Positions 7,649-17,150 of a stretch of 64,000 bases of DNA are shown here, piece by piece (position 1 is the stretch's first letter; the number at the start of each line of letters is the position of its first letter). The notes below the pieces were generated by a model. That model saw nothing but the letters and a program-made list of their open reading frames with translations. It was not told where the DNA came from and searched no databases. This DNA comes from Nitrospira sp. (GTDB lineage: Bacteria > Nitrospirota > Nitrospiria > Nitrospirales > Nitrospiraceae). The translations under genes were made by a program, and so were the position numbers. The DNA lies in contig JAOUHJ010000007.1 of assembly GCA_029865225.1 (NCBI GenBank), positions 1 through 64,000 of the forward strand. Reading direction: 5' to 3'.

Positions 7649-8946
7649 CGAAAGCCGCGACGGGGAAATTGGAAGAGCGAGCGCTCCTTCAAGCAGCCTT
7701 CAAGAGTTTTGACGAAGCAGCACAAACGTTACAGCAGTCTTATGACGCATTGACGGCACGTGTTGAGCAGATGGATGTTGAGTTGGCGCACAGTAACGAG
7801 GCGCTTCGCCGGCAACTCAGCGAAAACGAGGCCATGCGAGCGCATCTCAACGGCATTCTCGACTCATTGTCCACGGGCGTGTTGGTGGTCGATGATCGGG
7901 GGATGATTGTCCGCTGCAATCACGCCGCTGAGGCGATGCTCGGTACCGGCGCCCAGGAGTTGCGGGAGCGCGTGGTGTCGGAGGTCCTCGGGGAGCGAGG
8001 GGTGAGCGTGTGTGATCGGCCTCAACGATTCGGGCAGACCGTGATGTCAGTCAGCCAGGTGCCACTGCGCAATGGCTCCAGCGAAGGGTCCAGTCATCTC
8101 ATTCTGCTCCAAGATGTCACGCGCCTCTATCAGCTTGAAGAGCAGTTACAGCGCAAAGATCGATTGGCTGCCATGGGTGAGCTCATCGGTCGAATCGCAC
8201 ACGAAGTCAGAAATCCATTGGGGAGTGTCGAGTTGTTCTCATCGATGCTTCAACGGGATCTGCCCAAGGAGTCTACTGCTAAACGGTACGCTGAGCAGAT
8301 CTCACAAGCTGTCCAATCGATGGATCGACTCCTGGCTAATCTTCTCTTGTATACGAGGCCGACTCGTATGGCGAGCGGATGGCATCGTGCCGAACCCTTG
8401 ATTCATGATTCCATGAAGTTAGCTGCCCATGCGATCACCAAGGTGCCGGTAGAGGTTCGATTGGATCTGGACAAGGACATTCCCTTGCTCTGGTGTCACG
8501 AAGGGCAGTTGAAGCAGGTCATCGTCAATTTAGTCGTCAATGCTGTTCAGGCCATGCCCAACGGCGGTCGTTTGACGATCGGTCTGCACAAAGAATCTCC
8601 GCAGACCCTTGGCATCCCGGCCGTTCGACTGGCAGTCAGCGATAGCGGTGTCGGTATTGATCCGGAATTCCGATCACGTATGTTTGACCCGTTCTTTACG
8701 ACGAAGGATGACGGAACCGGTCTTGGACTTGCCATTGTCTATTCAATCGTGGAGGCGCACCAAGGACGGATCGATGTGGAAAGCATGATCAAGCACGGCT
8801 CGACCTTCGCCATCATCCTTCCGCATCCCTCGACGACGGTGACTCCTGGGAAGGATCAGACGTCGGAGAAAGTGCAGAACGAACTGAGTGACGGAGAGCC
8901 TGTGGGCCGTGGATTGGCGTTAACGGAGGACTGGCGACATGAATGA
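7645..8946 (+). CDS. flrB: PAS sensor histidine kinase, FlrB/FleS-like
   Basis: A 433-residue kinase with no membrane segment. It has an N-terminal coiled coil (about 10-75), a PAS domain (ILDSLSTGVLVVDDRGMIVR), a HisKA domain with phospho-His in GRIAHEVRNPLGSVELFSSM, and an ATPase domain with N box VNLVVNAVQAMPNGGR, G1 DSGVGIDPE, F box FDPFFTTKDDGT and G2 GTGLGLAI. It should phosphorylate the next gene product, the FlrC-like activator, which starts eight bases before this gene ends. A soluble PAS kinase next to a sigma-54 activator just upstream of flgB is the FlrBC/FleSR layout of class III flagellar control. The input signal is unknown; the TPR protein in the same operon is a candidate. 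Confidence 0.85.
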   Translation: MTKAATGKLEERALLQAAFKSFDEAAQTLQQSYDALTARVEQMDVELAHSNEALRRQLSENEAMRAHLNGILDSLSTGVLVVDDRGMIVRCNHAAEAMLGTGAQELRERVVSEVLGERGVSVCDRPQRFGQTVMSVSQVPLRNGSSEGSSHLILLQDVTRLYQLEEQLQRKDRLAAMGELIGRIAHEVRNPLGSVELFSSMLQRDLPKESTAKRYAEQISQAVQSMDRLLANLLLYTRPTRMASGWHRAEPLIHDSMKLAAHAITKVPVEVRLDLDKDIPLLWCHEGQLKQVIVNLVVNAVQAMPNGGRLTIGLHKESPQTLGIPAVRLAVSDSGVGIDPEFRSRMFDPFFTTKDDGTGLGLAIVYSIVEAHQGRIDVESMIKHGSTFAIILPHPSTTVTPGKDQTSEKVQNELSDGEPVGRGLALTEDWRHE

Positions 8947-10351
8947 ACGGGAGAAAAACGGCCCTCTCCTCGACAATGGCGAGGATAGCGAGCGAGTACT
9001 GATCGTTGATGATGATCCGTCGATGCGAACGGCGTTGCTGGAGACGGTGAAGCGACTAGGGTATTCAGCCCAAGCCGCGATTGATGGGAGCGATGCCTTG
9101 GAACGGCTTGTCCGGTTTCGTCCCTGGTTGGTGTTGACGGATCTTAGGATGCCACGGCTGAGCGGTCTCGACTTGATCAAGGAGATCAGGTCTCGATCGC
9201 CCCAAGTCACGATCGTCCTCATGACGGCCTATGGGACGATCGAAACCGCCGTGGAAGCCATGAAGCTTGGCGCGAGCGAATACTTGCTGAAACCGTTTTC
9301 GATGGATCTCCTGGAACGCACCATCGTGAGCCTGAAGGCAGGACGAGAAGAAGGGCTTCCCGCTGTTCCACTTGCTCAATCGACAGAAAGCCGAGCTATC
9401 TTAACCCAAGACCCTGGAATGGTCAGACTCTTGAGTACGATCGAGGGAGTCGCCGCGAGCCAGGCCACCGTGTTGATTCATGGGGAAAGTGGTACCGGGA
9501 AAGAGCTTCTGGCTCGGTTTATCCATGCCAGGAGCCCGCGAGCGCACCGCCCGTTTATCGCAGTCAATTGCGCGGCGTTGCCCGAGGGCTTGCTGGAAAG
9601 TGAACTGTTTGGGCACGAACGTGGGGCATTCACCGGCGCCTTGATCAGAAAGATCGGAAAATTCGAAATGGCTCATACAGGCACCCTGCTCCTGGATGAA
9701 ATCAGCGAGATGAATCTTCCCCTTCAAGCCAAATTGCTGCGGGTGCTCCAAGAGCGGGAGGTGGATCGGATCGGAGGGCGCGATCCGGTACCGGTCAACA
9801 TCAGAGTGGTCGCGACGACGAATCGGGCCTTGTATCGTGACGTCGAGCAAGGTCGCTTCCGAGAGGATCTCTATTATCGTCTGAACGTCTTTCCCATCAC
9901 GGTTCCGCCGCTTCGAGAACGCGCGATTGATATCCCTTTGCTCGCCAAACATTTTGTGGCTCAATCGGCCTCGAGGAATGGTCTCACCCCCTCGACTGTC
10001 TCGGAATCCGCGCTGGCGCATCTACAACGGTTGGCATGGAAGGGAAATGTGCGGGAATTAGAGAATGTGATGGAACGGGCGGTTCTGTTGGCGGGAGATG
10101 GACCGATTCTTCCCGAGCATTGTCCTTCGGAAATGCCTAGCGAACCATTGGGGTTGCCGCTTCGTTCTCAACAACCGACCAATGGATCATTGTGGGAGAT
10201 GGAGCGGGAGTTGATTTTTAAGACACTGGCACGTGTGAAGGATAATCGGACACATGCCGCGAAAGAATTGGGCATCAGCATCCGCACGTTGCGGAACAAG
10301 CTCCGGGAATATCGAGAAAGCGAACGGCCATTGTCTATTCCGTCACAGTAA
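8939..10351 (+). CDS. flrC: NtrC-type sigma-54 activator, FlrC/FleR-like
   Basis: A 470-residue response regulator. The receiver (about 18-135) has VDDDPS, acceptor Asp in [12 protein letters not shown], Thr in MTAYGT and Lys in LLKPFS. The AAA+ domain has [25 protein letters not shown] and [13 protein letters not shown] Fis-type helix-turn-helix ends the protein ([20 protein letters not shown]). It is translationally coupled to the kinase and is its likely substrate. Its expected targets are the sigma-54 promoters of flgB, fliL and flgF in this window; binding sites were not resolved for flgB and flgF. Confidence 0.85.
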   Translation: MNEREKNGPLLDNGEDSERVLIVDDDPSMRTALLETVKRLGYSAQAAIDGSDALERLVRFRPWLVLTDLRMPRLSGLDLIKEIRSRSPQVTIVLMTAYGTIETAVEAMKLGASEYLLKPFSMDLLERTIVSLKAGREEGLPAVPLAQSTESRAILTQDPGMVRLLSTIEGVAASQATVLIHGESGTGKELLARFIHARSPRAHRPFIAVNCAALPEGLLESELFGHERGAFTGALIRKIGKFEMAHTGTLLLDEISEMNLPLQAKLLRVLQEREVDRIGGRDPVPVNIRVVATTNRALYRDVEQGRFREDLYYRLNVFPITVPPLRERAIDIPLLAKHFVAQSASRNGLTPSTVSESALAHLQRLAWKGNVRELENVMERAVLLAGDGPILPEHCPSEMPSEPLGLPLRSQQPTNGSLWEMERELIFKTLARVKDNRTHAAKELGISIRTLRNKLREYRESERPLSIPSQ

Positions 10352-10486
10352 GCGAGGAAAAGATTGCCGGTCGGCAGGTTTATGCCAGGCAGTTTTCCCA
10401 TCCAAGCCGAAAGGGAGTAGGGTGCATCGAAGAGAGCCTGGGGAGAGGTCAGACGTGCATTTCAATCTGAGCAGAAGTGACTGATG

Positions 10487-10502
10487 CGGCATTATGGTTG
10501 CA
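10487..10502 (+). promoter_or_regulatory. Sigma-54 promoter of the flgB operon
   Basis: CGGCAT-TATGG-TTGCA places GG at 10488-10489 and GC at 10500-10501 with exactly ten bases between. It lies 49 bases before the flgB start codon and would initiate near 10513. Confidence 0.75.
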
Positions 10503-10550
10503 AGGCGTTAGGGCGGGCCCGCTGCTGTGCGGGAGAAGGGACAAACCGTA

Positions 10551-10961
10551 ATGACCATCTTTGACAAAACCATGCGGTTGCTCGAACGGACGCTTGATCT
10601 TCGCAGTGCCCGGCAACGAGTGATTGCCTCGAATCTCGCCAACGAAGAAACGCCCGGCTATCGCGCGTCCGAACTGACGTTTATGGACCAATTACAGTCT
10701 GCACAGAAAGGGCGCCTCCCGATCGTAATGGCAGCGACTCAATCTCGGCATTTTGGGGTGCGTGGCCCGCAGGGAGTCCAAGCCGTGACAGGAAAGCTCA
10801 ACGAAGTGCCGGCAGGTGATCTCCCGCTTGACGCCAACTCTGTCAACCTGGAACTGGAGATGGCCAAGTTATCGGAGAACGCGATGCAGTACAACGCCGC
10901 TGCGACGATTTTGGCTGCCAAGTTTCGAGGGTTGCTGAGCGCTATTCGAGATGCACGATAA
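10551..10961 (+). CDS. flgB: Flagellar proximal rod protein FlgB
   Basis: A 136-residue rod subunit built into the periplasmic rod after export by the flagellar type III system. It has the conserved N-terminal pattern RQRVIASNLANEETPGYRAS and a C-terminal amphipathic helix, LELEMAKLSENAMQYNAAAT, which pack together as the rod core coiled coil. An in-frame GTG lies upstream at 10527, but the ATG at 10551 gives the family N-terminus MTIFDKTMRLLERTLDLR. It is the first gene of the sigma-54-driven operon running to the MotE-like gene. Confidence 0.95.
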   Translation: MTIFDKTMRLLERTLDLRSARQRVIASNLANEETPGYRASELTFMDQLQSAQKGRLPIVMAATQSRHFGVRGPQGVQAVTGKLNEVPAGDLPLDANSVNLELEMAKLSENAMQYNAAATILAAKFRGLLSAIRDAR

Positions 10962-11031
10962 CGACAACTTGTTTTAGGGTGGCTCTTTTGACGGTGGTTG
11001 CAGCTGATGATGTAGGCCTAGGAGGTGTTGT

Positions 11032-11481
11032 ATGGAGATGTCTGACAGTCTGGCAGTCTCGGTGTCCGGTTTGGATGCGCAACGACGGCGGCTCAATGTC
11101 ATCGCAAGTAATCTGGCGAACGCACAATCGACGAAAACGCCCAATGGCGGGCCCTATAAACGTCGAGATGTTGTCTTCCGCTCAACGACCGTTCCCAGCT
11201 CATTTCAGCGGGCCTTTCGTCAGGTCGCGGCCGGGTCCTCGTCTCATGCGCTTGAAGGGGTCTCCGTGGCAAGGGTCGTGGAAGATCCAAAACCGGGACA
11301 ACTGATTTATGACCCACATCATCCGGATGCCGATCCAAAAGGGTTTGTCCGTCTTCCCAACGTCAATGTTATGGAAGAGATGGTGAACATGATCGGCGCC
11401 TCGCGCGCCTACGAAGCCAATGTGCAAGCGATCAATGCGACACGCGCCATGTGGAACAAGGCGCTTGAGATCGGGAGGTAG
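11032..11481 (+). CDS. flgC: Flagellar proximal rod protein FlgC
   Basis: A 149-residue rod subunit. The N-terminal motif QRRRLNVIASNLANAQSTKT and the C-terminal NMIGASRAYEANVQAINATR are the paired rod/hook helices of this family. The ATG at 11032 follows a near-perfect ribosome binding site, AGGAGGT. The 70-base gap after flgB shows no promoter, so it should be co-transcribed. The product polymerises with FlgB and FlgF on the FliE/MS-ring platform. Confidence 0.95.
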   Translation: MEMSDSLAVSVSGLDAQRRRLNVIASNLANAQSTKTPNGGPYKRRDVVFRSTTVPSSFQRAFRQVAAGSSSHALEGVSVARVVEDPKPGQLIYDPHHPDADPKGFVRLPNVNVMEEMVNMIGASRAYEANVQAINATRAMWNKALEIGR

Positions 11482-11483
11482 CG

Positions 11484-11795
11484 ATGAGTCAGCTGCATGG
11501 TGTGACATCGGGTTTTGCTCCTATCGCTGATGTGGGGCAGTCAGGGGCGTCAGGAAGCGCAGGCGCCTCGGGAGCATCTGGGTTCTTGGACTCTCTCAAG
11601 TCGGCTATCGGCAAAGTGAATGAAGCTCAGATGGAAGCGGGGCAGGCTATCGACAACCTCATGACCGGTGAAACCCAGGACATTCACCGTACGATGGTCG
11701 CGTTGCAGCAGGCCGATGTGTCGTTTCAACTCATGATGCAAATCAGGAACAAACTGGTTACGGCGTATGAAGAAATTCAACGGATGCAAGTGTAA
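11484..11795 (+). CDS. fliE: Flagellar hook-basal body protein FliE
   Basis: A 103-residue protein that joins the MS ring (FliF) to the rod. A Gly/Ser/Ala-rich N-terminal third precedes the conserved helices, AIGKVNEAQMEAGQAIDNLM and the closing RTMVALQQADVSFQLMMQIR with NKLVTAYEEIQRM. It starts two bases after the flgC stop, which fits coupled translation. Confidence 0.93.
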   Translation: MSQLHGVTSGFAPIADVGQSGASGSAGASGASGFLDSLKSAIGKVNEAQMEAGQAIDNLMTGETQDIHRTMVALQQADVSFQLMMQIRNKLVTAYEEIQRMQV

Positions 11796-11829
11796 TACAC
11801 CACTGGGAATGCGGAGATGAAAGGCCGGT

Positions 11830-13395
11830 ATGCTGTCTAAGTTCACCATCAATCAGCGCATGATCATCCTTGTTGCCTTGGCGGGGTCTGTCGCTGGTCT
11901 TATTGCTCTAACCTTATGGACCCAGCAACCGGACATGCAGGTGCTGTTCACCAACCTCGGCAGTGAAGATGCGGCCGCCATCATCGATAAGCTCAAAGAA
12001 ACAAAGGTGCCGTATGAAACCACCGGCGGTGGATCAACCGTCCTCGTGCCGAGCGAACAGGTCCACGATTTGCGGCTCCAGCTTGCGACGCAAGGGCTTC
12101 CGCACGGAGGCGGGGTCGGATTTGAGATTTTTGATCGGACTTCGATCGGCATGTCGGAGTTCGTCCAAAAACTCAATTATCGTCGCGCGCTGCAGGGGGA
12201 GTTGGCGAGGACGATTGCACAGATGCCGGAGGTGGAACGAGCTCGGGTTCATTTAGCCATCCCTGAACGGCGGTTGTTTGCGAGCGAACAAGAGAAAGCG
12301 CGCGGATCCGTCATCCTGTCGCTGCGCAACGGACAACAGCTGAGTCAAGCACAAGTCCAAGGAGTCATTCACCTCGTCTCAAGCAGCGTGGAAGGTCTCC
12401 AGGCTCGGGATGTGACCGTCGTCGATGGGCATGGTCGCATGTTGTCGGCGACCATGACGGATGAGACGGCTGGTCTCAGCAACACGCAGCTCGATTATCA
12501 ACGTAGTATCGAAAAAGATGTGGAGACAAGGATTCAAACGATGTTGGAGCGGATTGTCGGTCCGAATAAGGCCGTCGTTCGTGTGTCCAGCGTCGTGGAT
12601 TTCCGTAAAGTCGAAACGACGGAAGAACGCTATGACCCGAACAGCCAGGTGGTACGAAGTGAACAGCGCGGGCAAGAAAAGGCTAATGGCACGAATGGCG
12701 TCGGTGGCGGTGTGCCGGGTGTTCAGTCGAACGTCCCGCCGGGTACGGACCAAGAGCCGGCACAAACCAGTTCAAACAGCAGCCAAACGAAAAATGAGAC
12801 CGTGAACTATGAAATTAGCCGGACGGTATCGAAAATTGTGGAGCCCGTCGGTGTCATCAAGCAATTATCGGTAGCCGTTCTTGTCGATGGGATCTATGAG
12901 CCGGTGAAAGCCGGTGAAGGAGAGGCAACGGACGCATCGGCCACGGCACGAAAGTACACACCACGGTCGGAAGAGGATTTGAAACGGATCGAAGACATCG
13001 TCAAGAAAGCGATGGGGTTTTCAGCTGAACGGCAGGATCAAGTGCAAGTCGTCAACGTGCAATTTGGGACGGGGCCGGATGAACCGCAAGGCATGGTGGC
13101 GGAGGCTGCGGCGGAAGCTCGTACAGCGTGGCTCCCTTATCTTCGGTATGGCGTCGGAATCCTTCTATTCGCGGTGATTTTCCTGTTCGTCGTTCGTCCG
13201 TTGCTGGCGATGTTAGGATCGACGACTGAGCAAATGCAGGCAGACACGTCGGCCTCCGCCCTTTCGGGCAGTACGGGAATCGGACAGGCCGCATTGGCCA
13301 ATACCCCGGACCATGCGCAGATCATCGATATGGCCAGAAAGAACCCGGACACGACGGCAGTGGTCGTGAAGCAGTGGCTCAAGAGTCCGACGTGA
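11830..13395 (+). CDS. fliF: Flagellar MS-ring protein FliF
   Basis: A 521-residue inner-membrane ring protein. The N-terminal membrane helix (about 10-30) precedes the ring-building motifs, including the YscJ/FliF-type block with FVQKLNYRRALQGELARTI and VERARVHLAIPERRLF. A Gly/Asn/Ser-rich linker lies near residues 290-325, and a second membrane helix, GVGILLFAVIFLFVV, precedes the cytoplasmic tail that docks FliG (IIDMARKNPDTTAVVVKQWL). The length is near the family norm. It forms the platform around the export gate. Confidence 0.95.
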   Translation: MLSKFTINQRMIILVALAGSVAGLIALTLWTQQPDMQVLFTNLGSEDAAAIIDKLKETKVPYETTGGGSTVLVPSEQVHDLRLQLATQGLPHGGGVGFEIFDRTSIGMSEFVQKLNYRRALQGELARTIAQMPEVERARVHLAIPERRLFASEQEKARGSVILSLRNGQQLSQAQVQGVIHLVSSSVEGLQARDVTVVDGHGRMLSATMTDETAGLSNTQLDYQRSIEKDVETRIQTMLERIVGPNKAVVRVSSVVDFRKVETTEERYDPNSQVVRSEQRGQEKANGTNGVGGGVPGVQSNVPPGTDQEPAQTSSNSSQTKNETVNYEISRTVSKIVEPVGVIKQLSVAVLVDGIYEPVKAGEGEATDASATARKYTPRSEEDLKRIEDIVKKAMGFSAERQDQVQVVNVQFGTGPDEPQGMVAEAAAEARTAWLPYLRYGVGILLFAVIFLFVVRPLLAMLGSTTEQMQADTSASALSGSTGIGQAALANTPDHAQIIDMARKNPDTTAVVVKQWLKSPT

Positions 13396-13402
13396 CGTAG
13401 AT

Positions 13403-14395
13403 ATGGCGAAGAATCTGACGGGGGAACAGAAAGCAGCCATTCTTCTTCGCGCCATCGGTGAGGAGGCGGCTGCCCAAGTCATGAAGCAACTTGATCCGAA
13501 GGAGATCAAGAAGCTCGGAGGGTTCATGAGCGAGACCGCACAGATCTCTCGAGACGAAGAGGAGGCGGTCATTTCAGATTTTCGGGCAGCGAGTGCGAGT
13601 GGGGGAGTACAGTTTCGGGGGAAAGAGTTCATCAAGACAGTGCTAACGAAAGCGCTCGGATCGGAGAAGGCGGCGCGCATTATTGAATCGATGACGCAGA
13701 AGAGTTATCCAGGCCTAGAAGCATTGAAATGGGTGGACGTGAAAACCCTCACGCAAATGCTGAAGGTCGAACATGCCCAAACTGTCGCGGTGGTACTCGC
13801 CCATTTAGAGAGCGAACAGGCCAGCCAAGTATTGGCTGCTCTGCCGAATGATATGCGAGGGGATGTGGCGCTTCGGCTGGCGACAATGGAGGAAGTGCCG
13901 CCGGACGTCTTGGAGGAACTGAGCGAGACCTTACAGGAAACGTTGGTGGCAGGGAAAGAGATGAGTTCGCACAGCGTCGGAGGTGCGGAGGTCATCGCCA
14001 ATATTTTGATGCGGATGGACAAGACCAACGAGGGCGGCATCATGACCAGAATTTCCGAAACAAGCCAGACCCTCGCCGACAATATCCGGGCGCTCATGTT
14101 CGTGTTCGATGATCTTGTGAAGGTCGATGACCGTGGGATGCAGGAGTTGATGAAGGAGATCAGTAAGGAAGATCTTCCGGTGGCTCTGCGCGGCGCCAAT
14201 CCGGACGTGAAAGAGAAATTCTTCAAGAATATGTCCAGTCGTGCCGCAGAAATGGTGAAGGACGATATGGAGGCGCGTGGACCGGTCAAGGTTTCGGATG
14301 TCGAGAAAGCACAACAGAATATTCTTAAGGTCTGTCGAAAACTGGAGGACGAGGGCCGCATTGTGATCGCTGGGGTGGGCGAGGAGATGCTGTAG
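13403..14395 (+). CDS. fliG: Flagellar motor switch protein FliG
   Basis: A 330-residue C-ring protein that binds FliF with its N-terminal domain and meets the stator with its C-terminal domain. Seen are the N-terminal GEQKAAILLRAIGEEAAAQV, the middle-domain VEHAQTVAVVLAHLESEQAS (the family EHPQ is EHAQ here) and the C-terminal charged torque helix around MQELMKEISKEDLPVALRGA. It overlaps the start of the next gene by one base. No truncation is seen. Confidence 0.95.
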   Translation: MAKNLTGEQKAAILLRAIGEEAAAQVMKQLDPKEIKKLGGFMSETAQISRDEEEAVISDFRAASASGGVQFRGKEFIKTVLTKALGSEKAARIIESMTQKSYPGLEALKWVDVKTLTQMLKVEHAQTVAVVLAHLESEQASQVLAALPNDMRGDVALRLATMEEVPPDVLEELSETLQETLVAGKEMSSHSVGGAEVIANILMRMDKTNEGGIMTRISETSQTLADNIRALMFVFDDLVKVDDRGMQELMKEISKEDLPVALRGANPDVKEKFFKNMSSRAAEMVKDDMEARGPVKVSDVEKAQQNILKVCRKLEDEGRIVIAGVGEEML

Positions 14396-15420
14396 TGAAT
14401 GGCGCGGCGATATCGGCGGGGATATTTCGCGAACATGAACTGAGTCGACTGCAGGGGACGATTCTCATCGTCGATGATGAGGAAAGGATTCGCCATCTCT
14501 TTCTCGAACTGCTCCGGCCGGAACGGGTGCCAGTGCGGGTCGCCGGTTCCGGGCAAGAAGCGATTGCGATGGTCAAGGAGATGCCTCCAGCTCTTTTGAT
14601 TGTGGATGTCCTGCTGCCCGATCAAGATGGGATTGCGGTTCTTGAGGAAGCTCAGAAAATTGATAATCGGATCATCGGCGTGGTGATGACGGGAGCAGCG
14701 ACGGTTGAACTGGCTGTGCGTGCGATGAAGGCCGGCGCGATCGACTTTTTGATCAAGCCGTTTCAGAACGAGATCATGCTGAGTACCGTGCGTCGCTTGC
14801 TGGAACTCCATCGGTTACGTGCCGAGAACACGGTCTTGAAACATGCTGCCGTCCAGTCTGGTGCGGTGCGGCTGCAAAGTCTGCCGTTTCAGACGTTCGG
14901 AGATGATGAAACGGCGGGGGAGGATGACGGCCAGTCTGAATACGAGCGTGGCGTAGCGGATGGCCAACGACGGGTCGAAGAAGAGCGTCGGCAAGATTTG
15001 GCTGTGCTGATCGACGCAGCGAGGAAGTTTGATGTTGCTCAATCCAAACTGCAGCGGACGTTCGAGGATGAGGTGATTGCCTTGTCGATTCAGATCGTCT
15101 CCAAAATTCTGCATGAGGCGGCCGAATCGAGCCGGGAGCAAATTGTCATCCAGGTGAAAGATGCACTCGGTGCGGTGGGAAAGTCGGATACCCTGGTGAT
15201 ACAGGTGCATCCACTCGATGCAGCCGCTATCGAATCGGCACGTACGGAGCTGACCAGGCAACCAGACACTGCGCTGAAGTTGGCGATCGAACCGGTGGCT
15301 TCGCTCCCACGGGGAAGTTGTCTGGTGCATACCAGCACACGATTAGCGGACGCGTCTCTCGACACGCAGTTGCTCCGCTTGGGTGATACCTTAAGGAACC
15401 GGGCATATCGTGAGTCTTAG
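14395..15420 (+). CDS. fliH: Receiver domain-FliH fusion: export ATPase regulator
   Basis: A 341-residue protein in the FliH position between FliG and FliI. Residues about 22-125 form an apparently complete receiver domain: acidic pair Asp27/Asp28, acceptor Asp71 in LIVDVLLPDQDG, Thr99 in MTGAAT and Lys121 in LIKPF. The linker after it (RRLLELHRLRAENTVLKHA) resembles the receiver-AAA linker of the activator at 3898. From about 180 onward it is FliH/SctL-like: a charged helix, ADGQRRVEEERRQDLAVLID, then the conserved VIALSIQIVSKILHEA and the C-terminal domain that binds the FliI N-terminus. FliH normally holds FliI as an inactive heterotrimer and brings it to the export gate. The fusion suggests phosphorylation control of export, which is inference. 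The GTG start follows GAGGAG inside fliG. Confidence 0.88.
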   Translation: MNGAAISAGIFREHELSRLQGTILIVDDEERIRHLFLELLRPERVPVRVAGSGQEAIAMVKEMPPALLIVDVLLPDQDGIAVLEEAQKIDNRIIGVVMTGAATVELAVRAMKAGAIDFLIKPFQNEIMLSTVRRLLELHRLRAENTVLKHAAVQSGAVRLQSLPFQTFGDDETAGEDDGQSEYERGVADGQRRVEEERRQDLAVLIDAARKFDVAQSKLQRTFEDEVIALSIQIVSKILHEAAESSREQIVIQVKDALGAVGKSDTLVIQVHPLDAAAIESARTELTRQPDTALKLAIEPVASLPRGSCLVHTSTRLADASLDTQLLRLGDTLRNRAYRES

Positions 15421-16717
15421 CAATCTGATCGAAGATGTCAGCCCAATTGAGGTGTCGGGGAAAGTGGCGCAAGCGGTCGGAATTGTCGTGGAAGGATATG
15501 GGCCGATGACGACGGTCGGAGAGCTGTGTCGGATTACTCGGGAAGTGGGGGATGGACCGATCCCTGCAGAGGTGGTGGGATTCCGTGGGGATCGCGTGTT
15601 ATTGATGCCACTCGGAGAGATGCAGGGCATTGGCCCGGGAAGTCGAATTACCATGACTGGCCAGGTGGCCAACCTGGCTGTCGGGCCGGGCCTGCTGGGG
15701 CGTGTGCTCGATGGTTGTGGGACTCCCATCGACGGCAAGGGCCTGCCAGCCGCGAACGCCAGATATCCGCTTCATGCCGATGCTCCGAATCCGTTGCTAC
15801 GAGCGCGCATCCAAGCTCCGCTTGATCTCGGCATTCGTGCGATCAACGGCTTTCTTACCTGTGGTCGGGGCCAAAAAATGGGGATCTTCTCTGGTTCCGG
15901 GGTCGGCAAGAGTGTGATGTTGGGAATGATCAGCCGCTACACAAGAGCGGATGTGAACGTCATTGCCTTGATTGGAGAGCGAGGCCGAGAGGTCAACGAA
16001 TTCTTGGAGCGCGATCTCGGTCCTGAGGCGCTGGCGCGCTCCGTGGTCGTGGTGGCTACCTCAGATCAGGCTCCGCTCATCCGACTCCGTGCCGCATTGG
16101 TGGCGACGACGATTGCTGAGTATTTCCGTGACGCCGGGAAACAGGTCTTGTTGTTGATGGATTCATTGACGCGATTGGCCTACAGTCAGAGAGAAGTCGG
16201 TCTTGCGATCGGAGAGCCTCCGACGACGAAAGGCTACACGCCCTCAGTGTTCGCCTTCTTGCCGAAACTCTTGGAACGTGTGGGGACGGGACCTGGTCCA
16301 GGCACCATAACCGGATTGTACACGGTGCTCGTCGATGGAGACGATCTGAATGATCCAATCGCCGATACCGTCCGGTCGATCTTAGACGGCCATATCGTCC
16401 TATCCCGTACGCTGGCGGCACGCAATCATTTTCCCGCCATCGATCTACTCCAAAGCACCAGTCGCGTCATGCGGGATATCGTCAGCCGATCACACTATGA
16501 TGCGGCCAGGCGTCTTCTGGAATTGGTCGCGCGGTATCGACATTCTGAGGACTTGGTTCTCCTGGGAGCCTACAAACCAGGGATGAACGCAGATCTTGAT
16601 CGTGCGGTTGATGCCCAGGACGCGATTAATGGGTATTTGCGCCAAGACATCGACCAGGGAGCAGGCTTTACATTGTCTGTGGAGCAACTCGAGGCACTGG
16701 TCAAGCAAAAGGCATGA
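15410..16717 (+). CDS. fliI: Flagellar export ATPase FliI
   Basis: A 435-residue F1-beta-like ATPase that energises unfolding and entry of flagellar export substrates. Walker A is GSGVGKS (about residue 163), Walker B sits in QVLLLMDSLTRLAYSQREVG, and the family signatures GERGREVNEF and GDDLNDPIADTVRSILDGHI are present. The GTG start lies 11 bases inside the end of the FliH fusion gene. This supports coupled synthesis of the partner subunits. Confidence 0.95.
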   Translation: MSLSNLIEDVSPIEVSGKVAQAVGIVVEGYGPMTTVGELCRITREVGDGPIPAEVVGFRGDRVLLMPLGEMQGIGPGSRITMTGQVANLAVGPGLLGRVLDGCGTPIDGKGLPAANARYPLHADAPNPLLRARIQAPLDLGIRAINGFLTCGRGQKMGIFSGSGVGKSVMLGMISRYTRADVNVIALIGERGREVNEFLERDLGPEALARSVVVVATSDQAPLIRLRAALVATTIAEYFRDAGKQVLLLMDSLTRLAYSQREVGLAIGEPPTTKGYTPSVFAFLPKLLERVGTGPGPGTITGLYTVLVDGDDLNDPIADTVRSILDGHIVLSRTLAARNHFPAIDLLQSTSRVMRDIVSRSHYDAARRLLELVARYRHSEDLVLLGAYKPGMNADLDRAVDAQDAINGYLRQDIDQGAGFTLSVEQLEALVKQKA

Positions 16718-17139
16718 GTCTCAACGCGTTACGAAAACTACACGAACAGCGGGTCGAAGCCCTTATGATGGAATTGGCCCAGATCGCTCAATCTCTTTCC
16801 CGCAACGAAGAACGGTATCGTCAGGTTGAAGCGGAGATGCAGGCGGATACCGAGCGGTATAGGCAAGACATGCAGCAAGGTCTCACCATAGAGGGTCTGT
16901 TGGAGTGGGAGGCTCGCTTGGGTTCACAAGAGGCGACCTTGCACCAGGTGCACCGTGACCTTGAGCACGCCGCCTTGTTGTGGAATCGTACCAACAGTCT
17001 CCTAGTCGAAGCGAGCCAGGAGTGTAAGGTGCTTGATCGTGTCCTCGAACGGCGCGAGGCAATCCATCGCGCTGATGTCGCCCGTCAAGAGCAGCAGACA
17101 ATGGATGAGGCGGCAAGCCGCCGCTGTTCGTCACGTTGA
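16714..17139 (+). CDS. fliJ: Flagellar export chaperone FliJ
   Basis: A 141-residue, almost wholly helical coiled-coil protein (LHEQRVEALMMELAQIAQSL through VLDRVLERREAIHRADVARQ), as expected of FliJ, the central stalk that links the FliI ring to FlhA and escorts chaperones. Sequence identity within this family is low, so the call relies on length, coiled coil and position directly after fliI, with a four-base overlap. Confidence 0.85.
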   Translation: MSLNALRKLHEQRVEALMMELAQIAQSLSRNEERYRQVEAEMQADTERYRQDMQQGLTIEGLLEWEARLGSQEATLHQVHRDLEHAALLWNRTNSLLVEASQECKVLDRVLERREAIHRADVARQEQQTMDEAASRRCSSR

Positions 17140-17150
17140 GGGTGTGGTTC

